Source: a bacterium Ga0077546
GTDB lineage: Bacteria > Cyanobacteriota > Vampirovibrionia > Obscuribacterales > Obscuribacteraceae
Direction of reading: 5' to 3'
DNA length: 16,070 nucleotides
NCBI GenBank assembly: GCA_001464165.1
Contig: LNEX01000437.1
Coordinates: 1 to 16,070, forward strand
The position numbers and the translations under genes are program-made. The notes below the pieces were generated by a model that was not told the DNA's origin, made no database searches, and worked only from the letters and a program-made list of their open reading frames with translations. Positions 6,353 to 14,027 of this stretch are shown in pieces; positions within the stretch are counted from its first letter, which is position 1, and each line of letters opens with the position of its first letter.

Positions 6353-7223
6353 TGCTGGCCTGCTCGTCTGCGTGGTAGGAACTGCGCACCAAGGGACCAG
6401 CAAAAACGTTAGTGAAGCCCATGGCCATGCCTTGCTCTTGCAAGAAAGCAAAGGTCTCAGGCTCAACGTAGCGCTTGACTGCAAGATGATTTTCTGTGGG
6501 TTGCATGTATTGGCCCAAAGTAATCAAATCGACACCAGCTTTGCGCCAGTCTTTCATCACTTCTAAGACTTCTTCGTCGCGCTCACCTAAACCCATCATC
6601 AAGCCACTTTTGGTTGTCAAACCAGCTTTTTTAGAGCGGGCCAAGACTTCAAGAGAGCGATCGTAGCGGCCCTGGGGTCGCACTTCTAGATAAAGACGAG
6701 GGACAGTTTCAATATTGTGATTGAGCACATCAGGACGAGCATCGAGCACGACCTCTAGCGCTTGCCAATTAGAGCAGAAGTCAGGAATGAGAACTTCAAT
6801 CGCCGTGCCAGGGTTGAGGGCACGCACGGACCGAATGGTCTCGGCCCAAACGGCAGCACCACCGTCTTTCAATTCATCGCGATTAACTGAGGTAATAACG
6901 GCATATTTGAGAGAAAGCTTGCGTACGGCTTCGGCTACACGAGCTGGTTCTTCTAAATCTAATTCTGTTGGCTTGCCAGTAATGACATTACAAAATCCAC
7001 AGCTTCGCGTACAAACATTACCCAAAATCATAAAGGTAGCAGTGCCACGAGCCCAGCACTCGCCACGATTTGGGCAAGCGGCCGACTCGCAAACTGTATG
7101 CAAATCATGCTGGTCAAGCAGCTCCTTGACGCGCCAGTAAGGCTCTCCTGTGGGTAGGCGAACCTTGAGCCAGGGCGGCTTGGGTAGCGATTCTTCTTTC
7201 TCAACAAAGACTTTATGATTCAT
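6339..7223 (-). CDS. lipA: Lipoyl synthase
   Basis: LipA is a radical-SAM enzyme that inserts two sulfur atoms into protein-bound octanoyl groups to make lipoyl cofactors. All signature residues are present in the 294-aa product. The auxiliary-cluster motif CESAACPNRGEC gives C45, C50 and C56; the radical-SAM motif CTRSCGFC gives C71, C75 and C78; the C-terminal RSSY (280-283) supplies the serine ligand of the auxiliary cluster. Length is normal for the family. The start ATG at 7223 has only a weak upstream purine site. The gene diverges from the pyruvate dehydrogenase genes across 228 bp, and the E2 subunit encoded there is the expected recipient of its product. No lipB or lplA is visible in the window, so the octanoyl transfer step must be encoded elsewhere. 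Confidence 0.97.
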   Translation of the reverse strand: MNHKVFVEKEESLPKPPWLKVRLPTGEPYWRVKELLDQHDLHTVCESAACPNRGECWARGTATFMILGNVCTRSCGFCNVITGKPTELDLEEPARVAEAVRKLSLKYAVITSVNRDELKDGGAAVWAETIRSVRALNPGTAIEVLIPDFCSNWQALEVVLDARPDVLNHNIETVPRLYLEVRPQGRYDRSLEVLARSKKAGLTTKSGLMMGLGERDEEVLEVMKDWRKAGVDLITLGQYMQPTENHLAVKRYVEPETFAFLQEQGMAMGFTNVFAGPLVRSSYHADEQASMALV

Positions 7224-7283
7224 ATTTGCTTCAACGAATTTTTCTGTAAGACTGCGCCATTAAGCGAATTTTCCACAAACCTT

Positions 7284-7304
7284 TATAGACCCCTGCGGTC
7301 TATA
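7284..7304. promoter_or_regulatory. Perfect inverted repeat in the lipA/pdhA divergent region (candidate operator)
   Basis: TATAGACC-N5-GGTCTATA is a perfect 8-bp dyad with a 5-nt centre, lying 61 bp from the lipA start and 148 bp from the pdhA start. Its arms contain TATA sequences on both strands that resemble -10 elements (TATAAA reading toward lipA), so a bound regulator could control either direction. No T-tract follows, so it is not a terminator. The remaining intergenic DNA (7224-7451) contains a perfect TTGACA at 7381-7386 that lacks a good -10 at normal spacing, overlapping a TATATAAG. I see no small gene in it. Confidence 0.45.
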
Positions 7305-7451
7305 TATGACATACTTTGCCTGGTCTGTAACGGATCGTCAAGTAGAAGAAGTTAACGCGCAGAGCCAATCGCTATGCCAGTTGACACTATATAAGACGAG
7401 CGCACAGCTGATTTCCCAGTTTCAACAACTTTACACAATAGAGTGGATTCT

Positions 7452-8588
7452 ATGCCAAGAACAAAAATCGAGCTTCCAAATATTGAGTATCTCTCCATTC
7501 TGGATGAAGATGCCAAACTCGATAAAGCTCTCGAGCCCAAAATTGCTCCTGAAACATTGAAGACCATGTACAAGTACATGTTGCTTGCTCGGCGTACCGA
7601 CGAACGTATGCTCTTGATGCAAAGACAAGGAAGAATGGGGACATTCCCGCAGTCTTCTGGTCACGAAGCAATTTCGATGGGTTCAGCTATTCACCTGGGC
7701 AAAAGCGATTGGCATGTTCCGGCATACCGAGAGCTAGCTGGTCTGCTCTATCGCGGCTGGTCGATTGAAACAACCTTGCTTTACTGGAACGGGTTTGAAG
7801 AAGGCGCTATGCCTCCAGAAGGCGTCAACGATTTGCCTGTGTGCGTACCCATCGCCAGCCAATTGCTGCACGCAGCTGGCCTGGGAATGGCGATGAAGTT
7901 GCGCAATGACAACAGCATAGTCATGACCTACTTTGGCGACGGTGCCTCATCTGAAGGCGATACCCACGAAGCCATGAACTTTGCTTCGGTCTATCAGGCA
8001 CCTGTTGTATTCGTCTGCCTCAATAATCAATATGCCATCTCAGTGCCAATTGCCAAGCAAATGCGCAATGAAACAATTGCCCAAAGAGCAATTGCTTACG
8101 GCATGCCTGGCATAAGAGTAGACGGCAACGATGTACTGGCCGTATATGTTGCTACCCAAGAAGCAGTTGCCAGAGCCAAGCGCGGCGAAGGCCCAACCTT
8201 GATTGAAGGTCTTACATATCGCTTCACACCGCACACTACAGCTGATGATCCAAAACGCTATCGCAGTGATGAAGAATGTGCTCTTTGGACTAAACGTGAA
8301 CCACTGGCCCGCTTCAAAAAATATCTAGTCGCCAAAGGTGTCTACACTGAAAAGCAACTAGAAGAATTAGAGCAAGAGCTCGACACCATGATCAAAGCCT
8401 CTATCGTCAAAGTTGAAGAGATGGCCCAAAGCGAAGAGCTAGCCAACCCGCTCAGCATGTTCGACTATCTCTACAGCGATATTCCGCCTTACTTGAACGA
8501 GCAAAGAGAAGAGCTGAAGAAGCATTTAGAGCAAGTAAAAAATTCCACCAATTCTGGTGTCAGTCCGCAAAAAGCAAGCGCTCACTAA
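7452..8588 (+). CDS. pdhA: Pyruvate dehydrogenase E1 component, alpha subunit
   Basis: E1 alpha, with E1 beta, decarboxylates pyruvate using thiamine diphosphate and passes the acetyl unit to E2. The family order is clear: YMLLARRTDERMLLMQRQGR near the N-terminus, AYRELAGLLYRGW, then the thiamine-diphosphate/Mg motif GDGASSEGDTHEAMNFAS starting at about residue 162 and ending in NNQYAIS, then GEGPTLIEGLTYRFTPHTTADDP. The ATG at 7452 is preferred because GAGTGG (7441-7446) lies 5 nt upstream; an in-frame GTG at 7443 has no such site. The 378-aa length matches two-subunit E1 alpha. The pattern is closer to pyruvate than branched-chain 2-oxoacid dehydrogenases, but the two are similar; the lipA neighbour does not separate them. 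First gene of a four-gene E1-E2-E3 operon. Confidence 0.93.
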   Translation: MPRTKIELPNIEYLSILDEDAKLDKALEPKIAPETLKTMYKYMLLARRTDERMLLMQRQGRMGTFPQSSGHEAISMGSAIHLGKSDWHVPAYRELAGLLYRGWSIETTLLYWNGFEEGAMPPEGVNDLPVCVPIASQLLHAAGLGMAMKLRNDNSIVMTYFGDGASSEGDTHEAMNFASVYQAPVVFVCLNNQYAISVPIAKQMRNETIAQRAIAYGMPGIRVDGNDVLAVYVATQEAVARAKRGEGPTLIEGLTYRFTPHTTADDPKRYRSDEECALWTKREPLARFKKYLVAKGVYTEKQLEELEQELDTMIKASIVKVEEMAQSEELANPLSMFDYLYSDIPPYLNEQREELKKHLEQVKNSTNSGVSPQKASAH

Positions 8589-8648
8589 AGCAATCTATTT
8601 GAGATGCTGATTTGCTTATTTTGCTTACAATTTTCAGGAGAATGACCA

Positions 8649-9629
8649 ATGGCGCAAATGAATATGGCAAAGGCGATTAACCTAGCCCTTTTCGAAGCAA
8701 TGGAAAGAGATGACAAAGTAATCGTCATGGGCGAAGACGTTGGGCCCGATGAAGGCGTTTTTCGCATCACCGAAGGTTTGTACAACAAATTTGGCGATAA
8801 ACGCGTGCTCGATACTCCACTAGCTGAATCTGGCATCATGGGTACAGCAATCGGTATGGCCATCTACGGCCTTCGACCTGTTTGCGAAATGCAATTTTCT
8901 GGTTTCGACTACTACGCTTTCCACCAACTTGAGTGTCATGCCTCCCGCTTCCGCAACCGCACCAGAGGCCGCGTCACGGTACCAGTAGTGATGCGCGCCC
9001 CTTATGGTGGTGGCATCCGCGCACTTGAGCACCACTCAGAAAGTCGCGAAGCAATCTATGCTCATACTCCTGGTTTGAAAGTAGTAATTCCTTCAGGCCC
9101 TAGAAATGCACGCGCCCTGCTTCATAGTGCCATTCAAGATCCAGACCCAGTGATCTACTATGAGCCCAAAGCAATCTATAGATTGTTCAAAGAAGATGTA
9201 CCAGAAGCCATGGAAACACTTCCTATTGGTCAAGCTCAAGTTGTCCGCAAAGGCAAAGACATCACTCTAATTTCATACGGTGCCAGCCTGCGCCCAACTC
9301 TTGAAGCCGCTGAACTATTAGAAGAAGAAGATGGCGTACAAGCTGAAGTAATTGACTTGCTGACAATTTCGCCAATGGATGCCACCCTCATTATCGAATC
9401 GGTAAAGAAAACCGGTCGCGCTGTGGTGGTGCATGAAGGCCCTAGAACTTGTGGTCTTGGCGCTGAAGTTGTGGCTCGCATTAACGAAGCCGCTCTACTT
9501 TATTTAGAAGCACCAATCAAACGAGTAACCGGCTTCGATGTGCCAATTCCTTACTTCTCAAAAGAACGCTTCTTCTTGCCCGATCCAGAAAGAGTACTGG
9601 CTGCAAGTCGCGAAACACTCTCTTTTTAA
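8649..9629 (+). CDS. pdhB: Pyruvate dehydrogenase E1 component, beta subunit
   Basis: E1 beta completes the thiamine-dependent active site with PdhA. Hallmarks are VMGEDVGPDEGVFRITEGL (about 26-44), the segment DTPLAESGIMGTAIGMA with its conserved Glu, RAPYGGGIRALEHHSES in the middle, PGLKVVIPSGP, and the C-terminal transketolase domain with VVHEGPRTCGLGAEV and TGFDVPIPY. At 326 aa it has the usual length. A strong Shine-Dalgarno AGGAG (8637-8641 region) lies about 8 nt before the ATG. The 60-bp gap after pdhA holds no gene, and no terminator is seen in it. The E2 gene follows after 9 bp. Confidence 0.95.
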   Translation: MAQMNMAKAINLALFEAMERDDKVIVMGEDVGPDEGVFRITEGLYNKFGDKRVLDTPLAESGIMGTAIGMAIYGLRPVCEMQFSGFDYYAFHQLECHASRFRNRTRGRVTVPVVMRAPYGGGIRALEHHSESREAIYAHTPGLKVVIPSGPRNARALLHSAIQDPDPVIYYEPKAIYRLFKEDVPEAMETLPIGQAQVVRKGKDITLISYGASLRPTLEAAELLEEEDGVQAEVIDLLTISPMDATLIIESVKKTGRAVVVHEGPRTCGLGAEVVARINEAALLYLEAPIKRVTGFDVPIPYFSKERFFLPDPERVLAASRETLSF

Positions 9630-9638
9630 AGGTGAACT

Positions 9639-10034
9639 ATGACGGTTGAATTTAAATTGCCTGACCTTGGCGAAGGCATTCACGAAGCAGAAATAATCGC
9701 AGTCAAAGTCAAAGAAGGCGAAATGGTCAAGGAAGACCAGATCATCTTTGAGGTTGAAACCGATAAGGCCGTGGTGGAAATTCCATCACCTCATGCCGGT
9801 GCAGTGGCAAGAATTCACGTGGCTCAAGGTCAGACTGTAAAGGTCGGCTGCGTCATGATTGGTTATGACATTGCTGGCTGCCGCTCCAGCAGTGGCTCCA
9901 GTGAAGCAAGCAGTAGCCGCTGGCAACAACGGGGCATCAGCTCTAGCACCGGCTCACCCTGCTGCTCAAGCAGCGACAAAGGTCTTGACCGGACCAGTTC
10001 CGGCTACACCAGCGACCCGCAGGTTAGCTCGTGA
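9639..10034 (+). CDS. pdhC: Dihydrolipoyl acetyltransferase E2, lipoyl-domain part (frameshifted gene)
   Basis: The first 79 residues are a single biotinyl/lipoyl domain: FKLPDLGEGIHEAEI, then VETDKAVVEIPSP, where K43 is the lysine expected to carry the lipoyl group made by LipA. A Shine-Dalgarno AAAGGTG lies 5 nt before the ATG. After GYDIAG the frame changes abruptly to Ser/Arg/Gln-rich sequence (SSSGSSEASSSRW) without family resemblance, ending at 10034. The real continuation is in the neighbouring frame from about 9877, where an Ala/Pro linker begins. Removing one of the two G bases at 9876-9877 would restore GYDIAAAAPAVAPV, a typical E2 linker. So 9639-11025 is one gene interrupted by a one-base surplus, either a sequencing/assembly indel or a real mutation. 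Confidence 0.9.
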   Translation: MTVEFKLPDLGEGIHEAEIIAVKVKEGEMVKEDQIIFEVETDKAVVEIPSPHAGAVARIHVAQGQTVKVGCVMIGYDIAGCRSSSGSSEASSSRWQQRGISSSTGSPCCSSSDKGLDRTSSGYTSDPQVSS

Positions 10035-11025
10035 GTTAGGTGTTGATCTGCATCAAGTGAACGCCTCTGGACCAGCAGGAAGAGTCTTAAAAGAAGACGT
10101 CATGGCCTACGCCGCTGGCTCACTTGAATCAAGAATTAACACGACTGATGAAAAAGCTAGCACTAGCAGTAGTGCTACCGCTACTAAACCAGCCACTGCG
10201 GCCCCATCCATGAAAGATAAATACGGCGGCTCCAGTGCCGATGCTTCTCCCCTAACAGGGATGGGCGGTATGAATGCAGGGCCAGTCGAATATCCTGATT
10301 TTGCTAAATTCGGCGACGTCGAGCGTTTGCCGCTTAAGTCTATTCGCCGCAAAATTGCCATGAATATGACCCAAGCCTGGACTCATATCCCGCACGTCAC
10401 CCACTTCGACGAAGCTAACGTTACTGAACTTTCTAGCTTGGTGACTAAATACGAGAAAGAATTTGCTGCTCGCTCGGGCGACAATAAAGTGCGTCCAACT
10501 CTAACTGTATTCACTATCAAGGCTCTGGCTAGCGCCCTTAAGCTCTATCCTCAATTCAATTCGAGCCTGGATGAAAACACTGGCGAAATAGTAATTAAAC
10601 GTTACTACAACATTGGGGTAGCAGTGGCTACTGACCGTGGTCTAATTGTTCCCGTAATCAAAAATGTTGATCAAAAAAGCTTCTATGATATTGCCGCAGA
10701 ACTAGCTGACATTGCAGCAAAAACAAGATCTGGAAAAATTGAACTAGATCGACTACAAGGTGGCACATTCACCCTGACCAACATTGGCGCCATCGGTGGC
10801 ACCAGCATGTCGCCTATGGTCAACTTCCCTGAAGCTGCCATATTAGGAATGGCTAGAGCCAGCCAAAAACCAATTGTCAAAGACGGCGAGATCGCAATAG
10901 GAACAATATTGCCCCTAGCAATGTCATTTGACCATCGCTTGGCCGATGGTGCTGAAGCAGCCTACTTTGTACAGCACGTAGTTAAATTATTAGAAGACCC
11001 CTTCAAATTTGTTTTAGAAGCCTAG
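9859..11025 (+). CDS. pdhC: Dihydrolipoyl acetyltransferase E2, linker, E1/E3-binding and catalytic domains (frameshifted gene)
   Basis: The frame begins with a nominal TTG at 9859, but meaningful E2 sequence starts at the Ala/Pro linker (AAAPAVAPVKQAVAAG). It continues with the peripheral subunit-binding domain ATPATRRLARELGVDL...GRVLKEDVMAY, a second flexible Ser/Thr/Ala linker, then the acetyltransferase domain from LKSIRRKIAMNMTQAW. The catalytic motif DHRLADG is present (H359 and D363 in this frame's numbering). This core transfers the acetyl group to CoA and scaffolds the complex. No Shine-Dalgarno supports separate translation from TTG 9859, so the fragment belongs with the lipoyl part upstream. 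The stop overlaps the AGGAGG ribosome-binding site of lpdA. Confidence 0.92.
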   Translation: MVMTLLAAAPAVAPVKQAVAAGNNGASALAPAHPAAQAATKVLTGPVPATPATRRLARELGVDLHQVNASGPAGRVLKEDVMAYAAGSLESRINTTDEKASTSSSATATKPATAAPSMKDKYGGSSADASPLTGMGGMNAGPVEYPDFAKFGDVERLPLKSIRRKIAMNMTQAWTHIPHVTHFDEANVTELSSLVTKYEKEFAARSGDNKVRPTLTVFTIKALASALKLYPQFNSSLDENTGEIVIKRYYNIGVAVATDRGLIVPVIKNVDQKSFYDIAAELADIAAKTRSGKIELDRLQGGTFTLTNIGAIGGTSMSPMVNFPEAAILGMARASQKPIVKDGEIAIGTILPLAMSFDHRLADGAEAAYFVQHVVKLLEDPFKFVLEA

Positions 11026-11033
11026 GAGGCAAT

Positions 11034-12497
11034 ATGGTCGTAGGAGAGATGGTTCAGGAAGTTGAGCTGGCGGTTATTGGCGGTGGTCCTGGTGGCTACA
11101 CCGCAGCACTTAGAGCAGCAGAACTTGGTATCAAAACTCTACTGATCGACGCGGCACCGAAACCCGGCGGCGTTTGCTTGCACATGGGCTGCATTCCTTC
11201 TAAAGCCTTACTGCATGCCGCTGAAGTTATTGATTCTTCAAAAAGCGCTGCCAAAATCGGTATTAGTTTCGGCGCCCCCCAAATAGACGTCGATACACTC
11301 CGTACATGGAAAACAGGAGTTATCGACAAGCTTTCTCAAGGCATTGTTGGCATGTGCAAGAGCGCTGGTGTGGAGATTTTGCATGGCAAGGCTACATTTC
11401 AAGATTCGCGCAGTGTACGAGTAGACTGCCCCGGCGAAAGTGCCATGCGCATCAAATTCAAGCACTGCATTTTGGCTACGGGCTCTAGACCGGTCAAATT
11501 ACCCAAGCTCTTTAAGAACGAAGATGATATTGACAGCGACAAAGTACTAGACAGCACTACGGCGCTGAATCTAGCCGATATCCCAAAGAAACTAATTGTC
11601 ATTGGTGGCGGTTACATTGGCCTAGAACTTGGCTCTGTTTATGCCGCTCTCGGCAGTGAAGTAACGGTGGTAGAAATGACCGAAGGTCTTTTGCCCGGCG
11701 CAGACCGTGATTTGGTTAGACCACTGGCCAATAAACTCGGCGAGACGTTCAAAGCTATCCATCTGAATACAAAAGTAAACAATATTGCAGTCACCAAAAG
11801 TGGTGTCGAAGTAGAAGTGACTGGTAAAGACGTTCCTGAAAAACTAACGGCTGATAAAGTATTGATTTCAGTTGGCCGAAGACCAAACTCTGATGGCATT
11901 GGTTTAGAAGCAACCCAAGTTGAAATAGATCAATTTGGCTTTGTATTATCAGACGAAACCTGCCGCACCAAAGACAAGCGCATCTTCTCAATTGGTGACA
12001 TTTCGGGTCAGCCAATGCTTGCCCACCGGGCAATTAGACAAGCCTATGTGGCGGCCGAGGTCTTAGCAGGCAAGCCTTCAGCCTTCGATAATCGATGCGT
12101 TCCAGCCGTTGTCTTCACTGAGCCTGAAGTAGCTTGGTGCGGCCTGACCGAGACTGAGGCGAAAGCTAAAAATATCAGCTACTCCAGCGCAAAATTCCCT
12201 TGGTCTGCTTCTGGTCGGGCCATGACCATTGCCGATACTAACGGAACTACAAAAGTATTGTTTGACCCTAATACCAGCCTGGTCTTAGGTGTTGGTATTG
12301 TCGGACCAAGAGCTGGCGATTTGATCTCAGAAGCTGTGGTAGCAATCGAAATGGGTGCAGTACTTGAAGACTTGGCTGTCGCCATTCACCCTCATCCGAC
12401 ACTTTCTGAAACACTTAATGAAGCAGCCATGACGGCCTTGTCTAGACTGGATCGCCAGGCAAAAAAGGACAGCGAAAAACAAATCAGCTCAACTTAA
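11034..12497 (+). CDS. lpdA: Dihydrolipoyl dehydrogenase E3
   Basis: E3 is a flavoprotein disulfide reductase that reoxidises the dihydrolipoyl arm of E2 and reduces NAD. The 487-aa product has the FAD-binding GGGPGGYTAALRAAELG (about 16-32), the redox disulfide CLHMGCIPSK (C48 and C53; most relatives have CLNVGCIPSK, so His-Met is a variant), the NAD-binding GGGYIGLELG, the second FAD motif SIGDISGQPMLAHRA, and the catalytic HPHPTLSE (H454 and E459). AGGAGG (11024-11029) overlaps the E2 stop and sits 4 nt before the ATG, so translation is tightly coupled. It closes the pdh operon. A weak hairpin follows at 12515-12533, without a T-tract. Confidence 0.97.
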   Translation: MVVGEMVQEVELAVIGGGPGGYTAALRAAELGIKTLLIDAAPKPGGVCLHMGCIPSKALLHAAEVIDSSKSAAKIGISFGAPQIDVDTLRTWKTGVIDKLSQGIVGMCKSAGVEILHGKATFQDSRSVRVDCPGESAMRIKFKHCILATGSRPVKLPKLFKNEDDIDSDKVLDSTTALNLADIPKKLIVIGGGYIGLELGSVYAALGSEVTVVEMTEGLLPGADRDLVRPLANKLGETFKAIHLNTKVNNIAVTKSGVEVEVTGKDVPEKLTADKVLISVGRRPNSDGIGLEATQVEIDQFGFVLSDETCRTKDKRIFSIGDISGQPMLAHRAIRQAYVAAEVLAGKPSAFDNRCVPAVVFTEPEVAWCGLTETEAKAKNISYSSAKFPWSASGRAMTIADTNGTTKVLFDPNTSLVLGVGIVGPRAGDLISEAVVAIEMGAVLEDLAVAIHPHPTLSETLNEAAMTALSRLDRQAKKDSEKQISST

Positions 12498-12586
12498 ATC
12501 AGAGTGTTGCTTAGTGCCCTGAAAAAGGGGGCATAATTGGCTAGACTGATACTAAGTAGTACTGAAAACAGGAAGTAGGGGAATAG

Positions 12587-14008
12587 ATGGCTGAGGAGAG
12601 TTCTCAAGCAAATCGGTCTGAAAGTTTTGGATCAGCTGCCAATTTGATGATTGAAGCCCTAGAAAAGGCTAGCGCCGAGCTAGAGCGCACTGTCACTGTG
12701 TGCCTAGACCAACTGCAGGCCTTTAGCGAAGGCATAGACAGCAGCTTAGCTCTTCAGCTTGACAAGGTGATACAACAAAGTGAACACCTTGTCGATTCTC
12801 ATGGCAACGACCTAGAAGCTAAGCGCGACGAAACTCTGGATACCATAAGCGCCCTAGAAACAGCTGAAGTTGATCGCCTGATGCAGGGAGCAGCCGCTAT
12901 ACGCAGAAGGTTTGCCGACAAAGTTATAGAAGCGACTGACATTCTTACCGAAATTATGGAAGAGCAGTTGCAGGATTTGGCCGGAATTATTGATTCCCCA
13001 AATGCCAACCTTTACGAGATCAGTCACGAACGCATTGCCCGTGTCACCGAACTTTCAAGCTCAGGTAAAGAGCGAGTTGAGACAGTGAGCCAGAGCTATG
13101 AAAACGGAATGTCTGATAGAGCTAAAACTATCGACGATTCAGCCCAATCGGTTATTGAGTCATCGAAAGCCGAAGTCGACGGCCATCTAGCTATGTATAG
13201 CAGTCAATTTGATGAAAAAATTGATGGCGTGCAAAAGCAACTGGGCGAAATTGTTGAAGCTGCCAGCAAAGATATTCGAACACTGACCGTACGCGGCATA
13301 AAGACAATAGATGAAACAAGACAGACCAACAGTCAGGTCTTAGATGAACATATCAGTCACTGGCAAACCCAATTGCTGGCTATGAAAGACCGCTTCAAAC
13401 AAGGTAGTTTTGAATCACAGTCACGCTTTATAAAAGATTACAGCAACGAAGTAGAAAAGAAGCTAGTCGCAGCTCAAGACGATATTAATAGAATAGCTTT
13501 TTCTGCAAAGTCAAGAATGGCAGTCAACCAAAAGCTTGTGCACAACTCACTTAGACGTGTTGAAGGCAAGCTCTCAGACGAAATCGATAGGCTATTTATT
13601 AAGTTCGAAGCCGCTCTGGCTCAAGAATCAAAAATCAATCTAATGGTATCGGGCAATCGCTTATCAGCTAACCCAGAAGTGATCGAAAAGCTCAACAGTA
13701 GGCTGCGTGCCCATGGTGCGGAAGTAATTAAGACTTTCCGCCGTCAAGTAGAACAAACTGAAGCTGAGTTTGCTCGTTCATCAGCAGGAAGTAACGAGCG
13801 CATTGAAAGTATCAGACTCTCATCAGTAGAATCACTAGAAAAGCAAGTGCGCATAATGCGTTCAGACCTTGAGAGAATAACAAGAAACTTCCACAATGAA
13901 CTTTCAGAATTGAATCTAAAAACTCCGATAATTGAAGAATCAGGGCGTGCTGCAGCACTAGCAGTGATGGCATACAAAAGTGCCATGCTGTCACTAGAAA
14001 ACGATTAG
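12587..14008 (+). CDS. Long alpha-helical, probable coiled-coil protein, 473 aa
   Basis: I recognise no family. The protein is almost entirely Glu/Gln/Lys/Arg/Ser/Ala-rich with regularly spaced Leu, Ile and Val, and has very little Pro or Gly outside two short breaks (around DSPNANLYE and SGNRLSANPE). That pattern predicts extended amphipathic helices, likely coiled coil, for nearly the full length. There is no signal peptide or membrane segment. It shows neither the repeated structure of chemoreceptor hairpins nor ATP-binding motifs as in SMC proteins. The start ATG at 12587 has purine-rich sites upstream (AGGAAG at 12570, GGGG at 12578-12581). It is followed after 19 nt by another helical protein gene, so the two are probably cotranscribed and may form a heteromeric rod or filament. 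That is inference; no function is assigned. Confidence 0.88.
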   Translation: MAEESSQANRSESFGSAANLMIEALEKASAELERTVTVCLDQLQAFSEGIDSSLALQLDKVIQQSEHLVDSHGNDLEAKRDETLDTISALETAEVDRLMQGAAAIRRRFADKVIEATDILTEIMEEQLQDLAGIIDSPNANLYEISHERIARVTELSSSGKERVETVSQSYENGMSDRAKTIDDSAQSVIESSKAEVDGHLAMYSSQFDEKIDGVQKQLGEIVEAASKDIRTLTVRGIKTIDETRQTNSQVLDEHISHWQTQLLAMKDRFKQGSFESQSRFIKDYSNEVEKKLVAAQDDINRIAFSAKSRMAVNQKLVHNSLRRVEGKLSDEIDRLFIKFEAALAQESKINLMVSGNRLSANPEVIEKLNSRLRAHGAEVIKTFRRQVEQTEAEFARSSAGSNERIESIRLSSVESLEKQVRIMRSDLERITRNFHNELSELNLKTPIIEESGRAAALAVMAYKSAMLSLEND

Positions 14009-14027
14009 CGTATCGAGGAAGACCTTA

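Noticed and set aside
7381..7386. Perfect TTGACA as the -35 of the pdhA promoter
   Set aside because: No acceptable -10 lies 16-18 bp downstream; the nearby TATATAAG overlaps the spacer just after it, so the pair does not form a standard promoter.
7306..7560. 84-codon plus-strand open frame upstream of pdhA
   Set aside because: It overlaps the pdhA start in another frame, has no ribosome-binding site and no protein-like composition; it is a chance frame.
12515..12533. Hairpin TGCCC/GGGCA after lpdA as a terminator
   Set aside because: The stem is only 5 bp and is followed by TAATTGG rather than a T-tract, so it does not meet the pattern of an intrinsic terminator.
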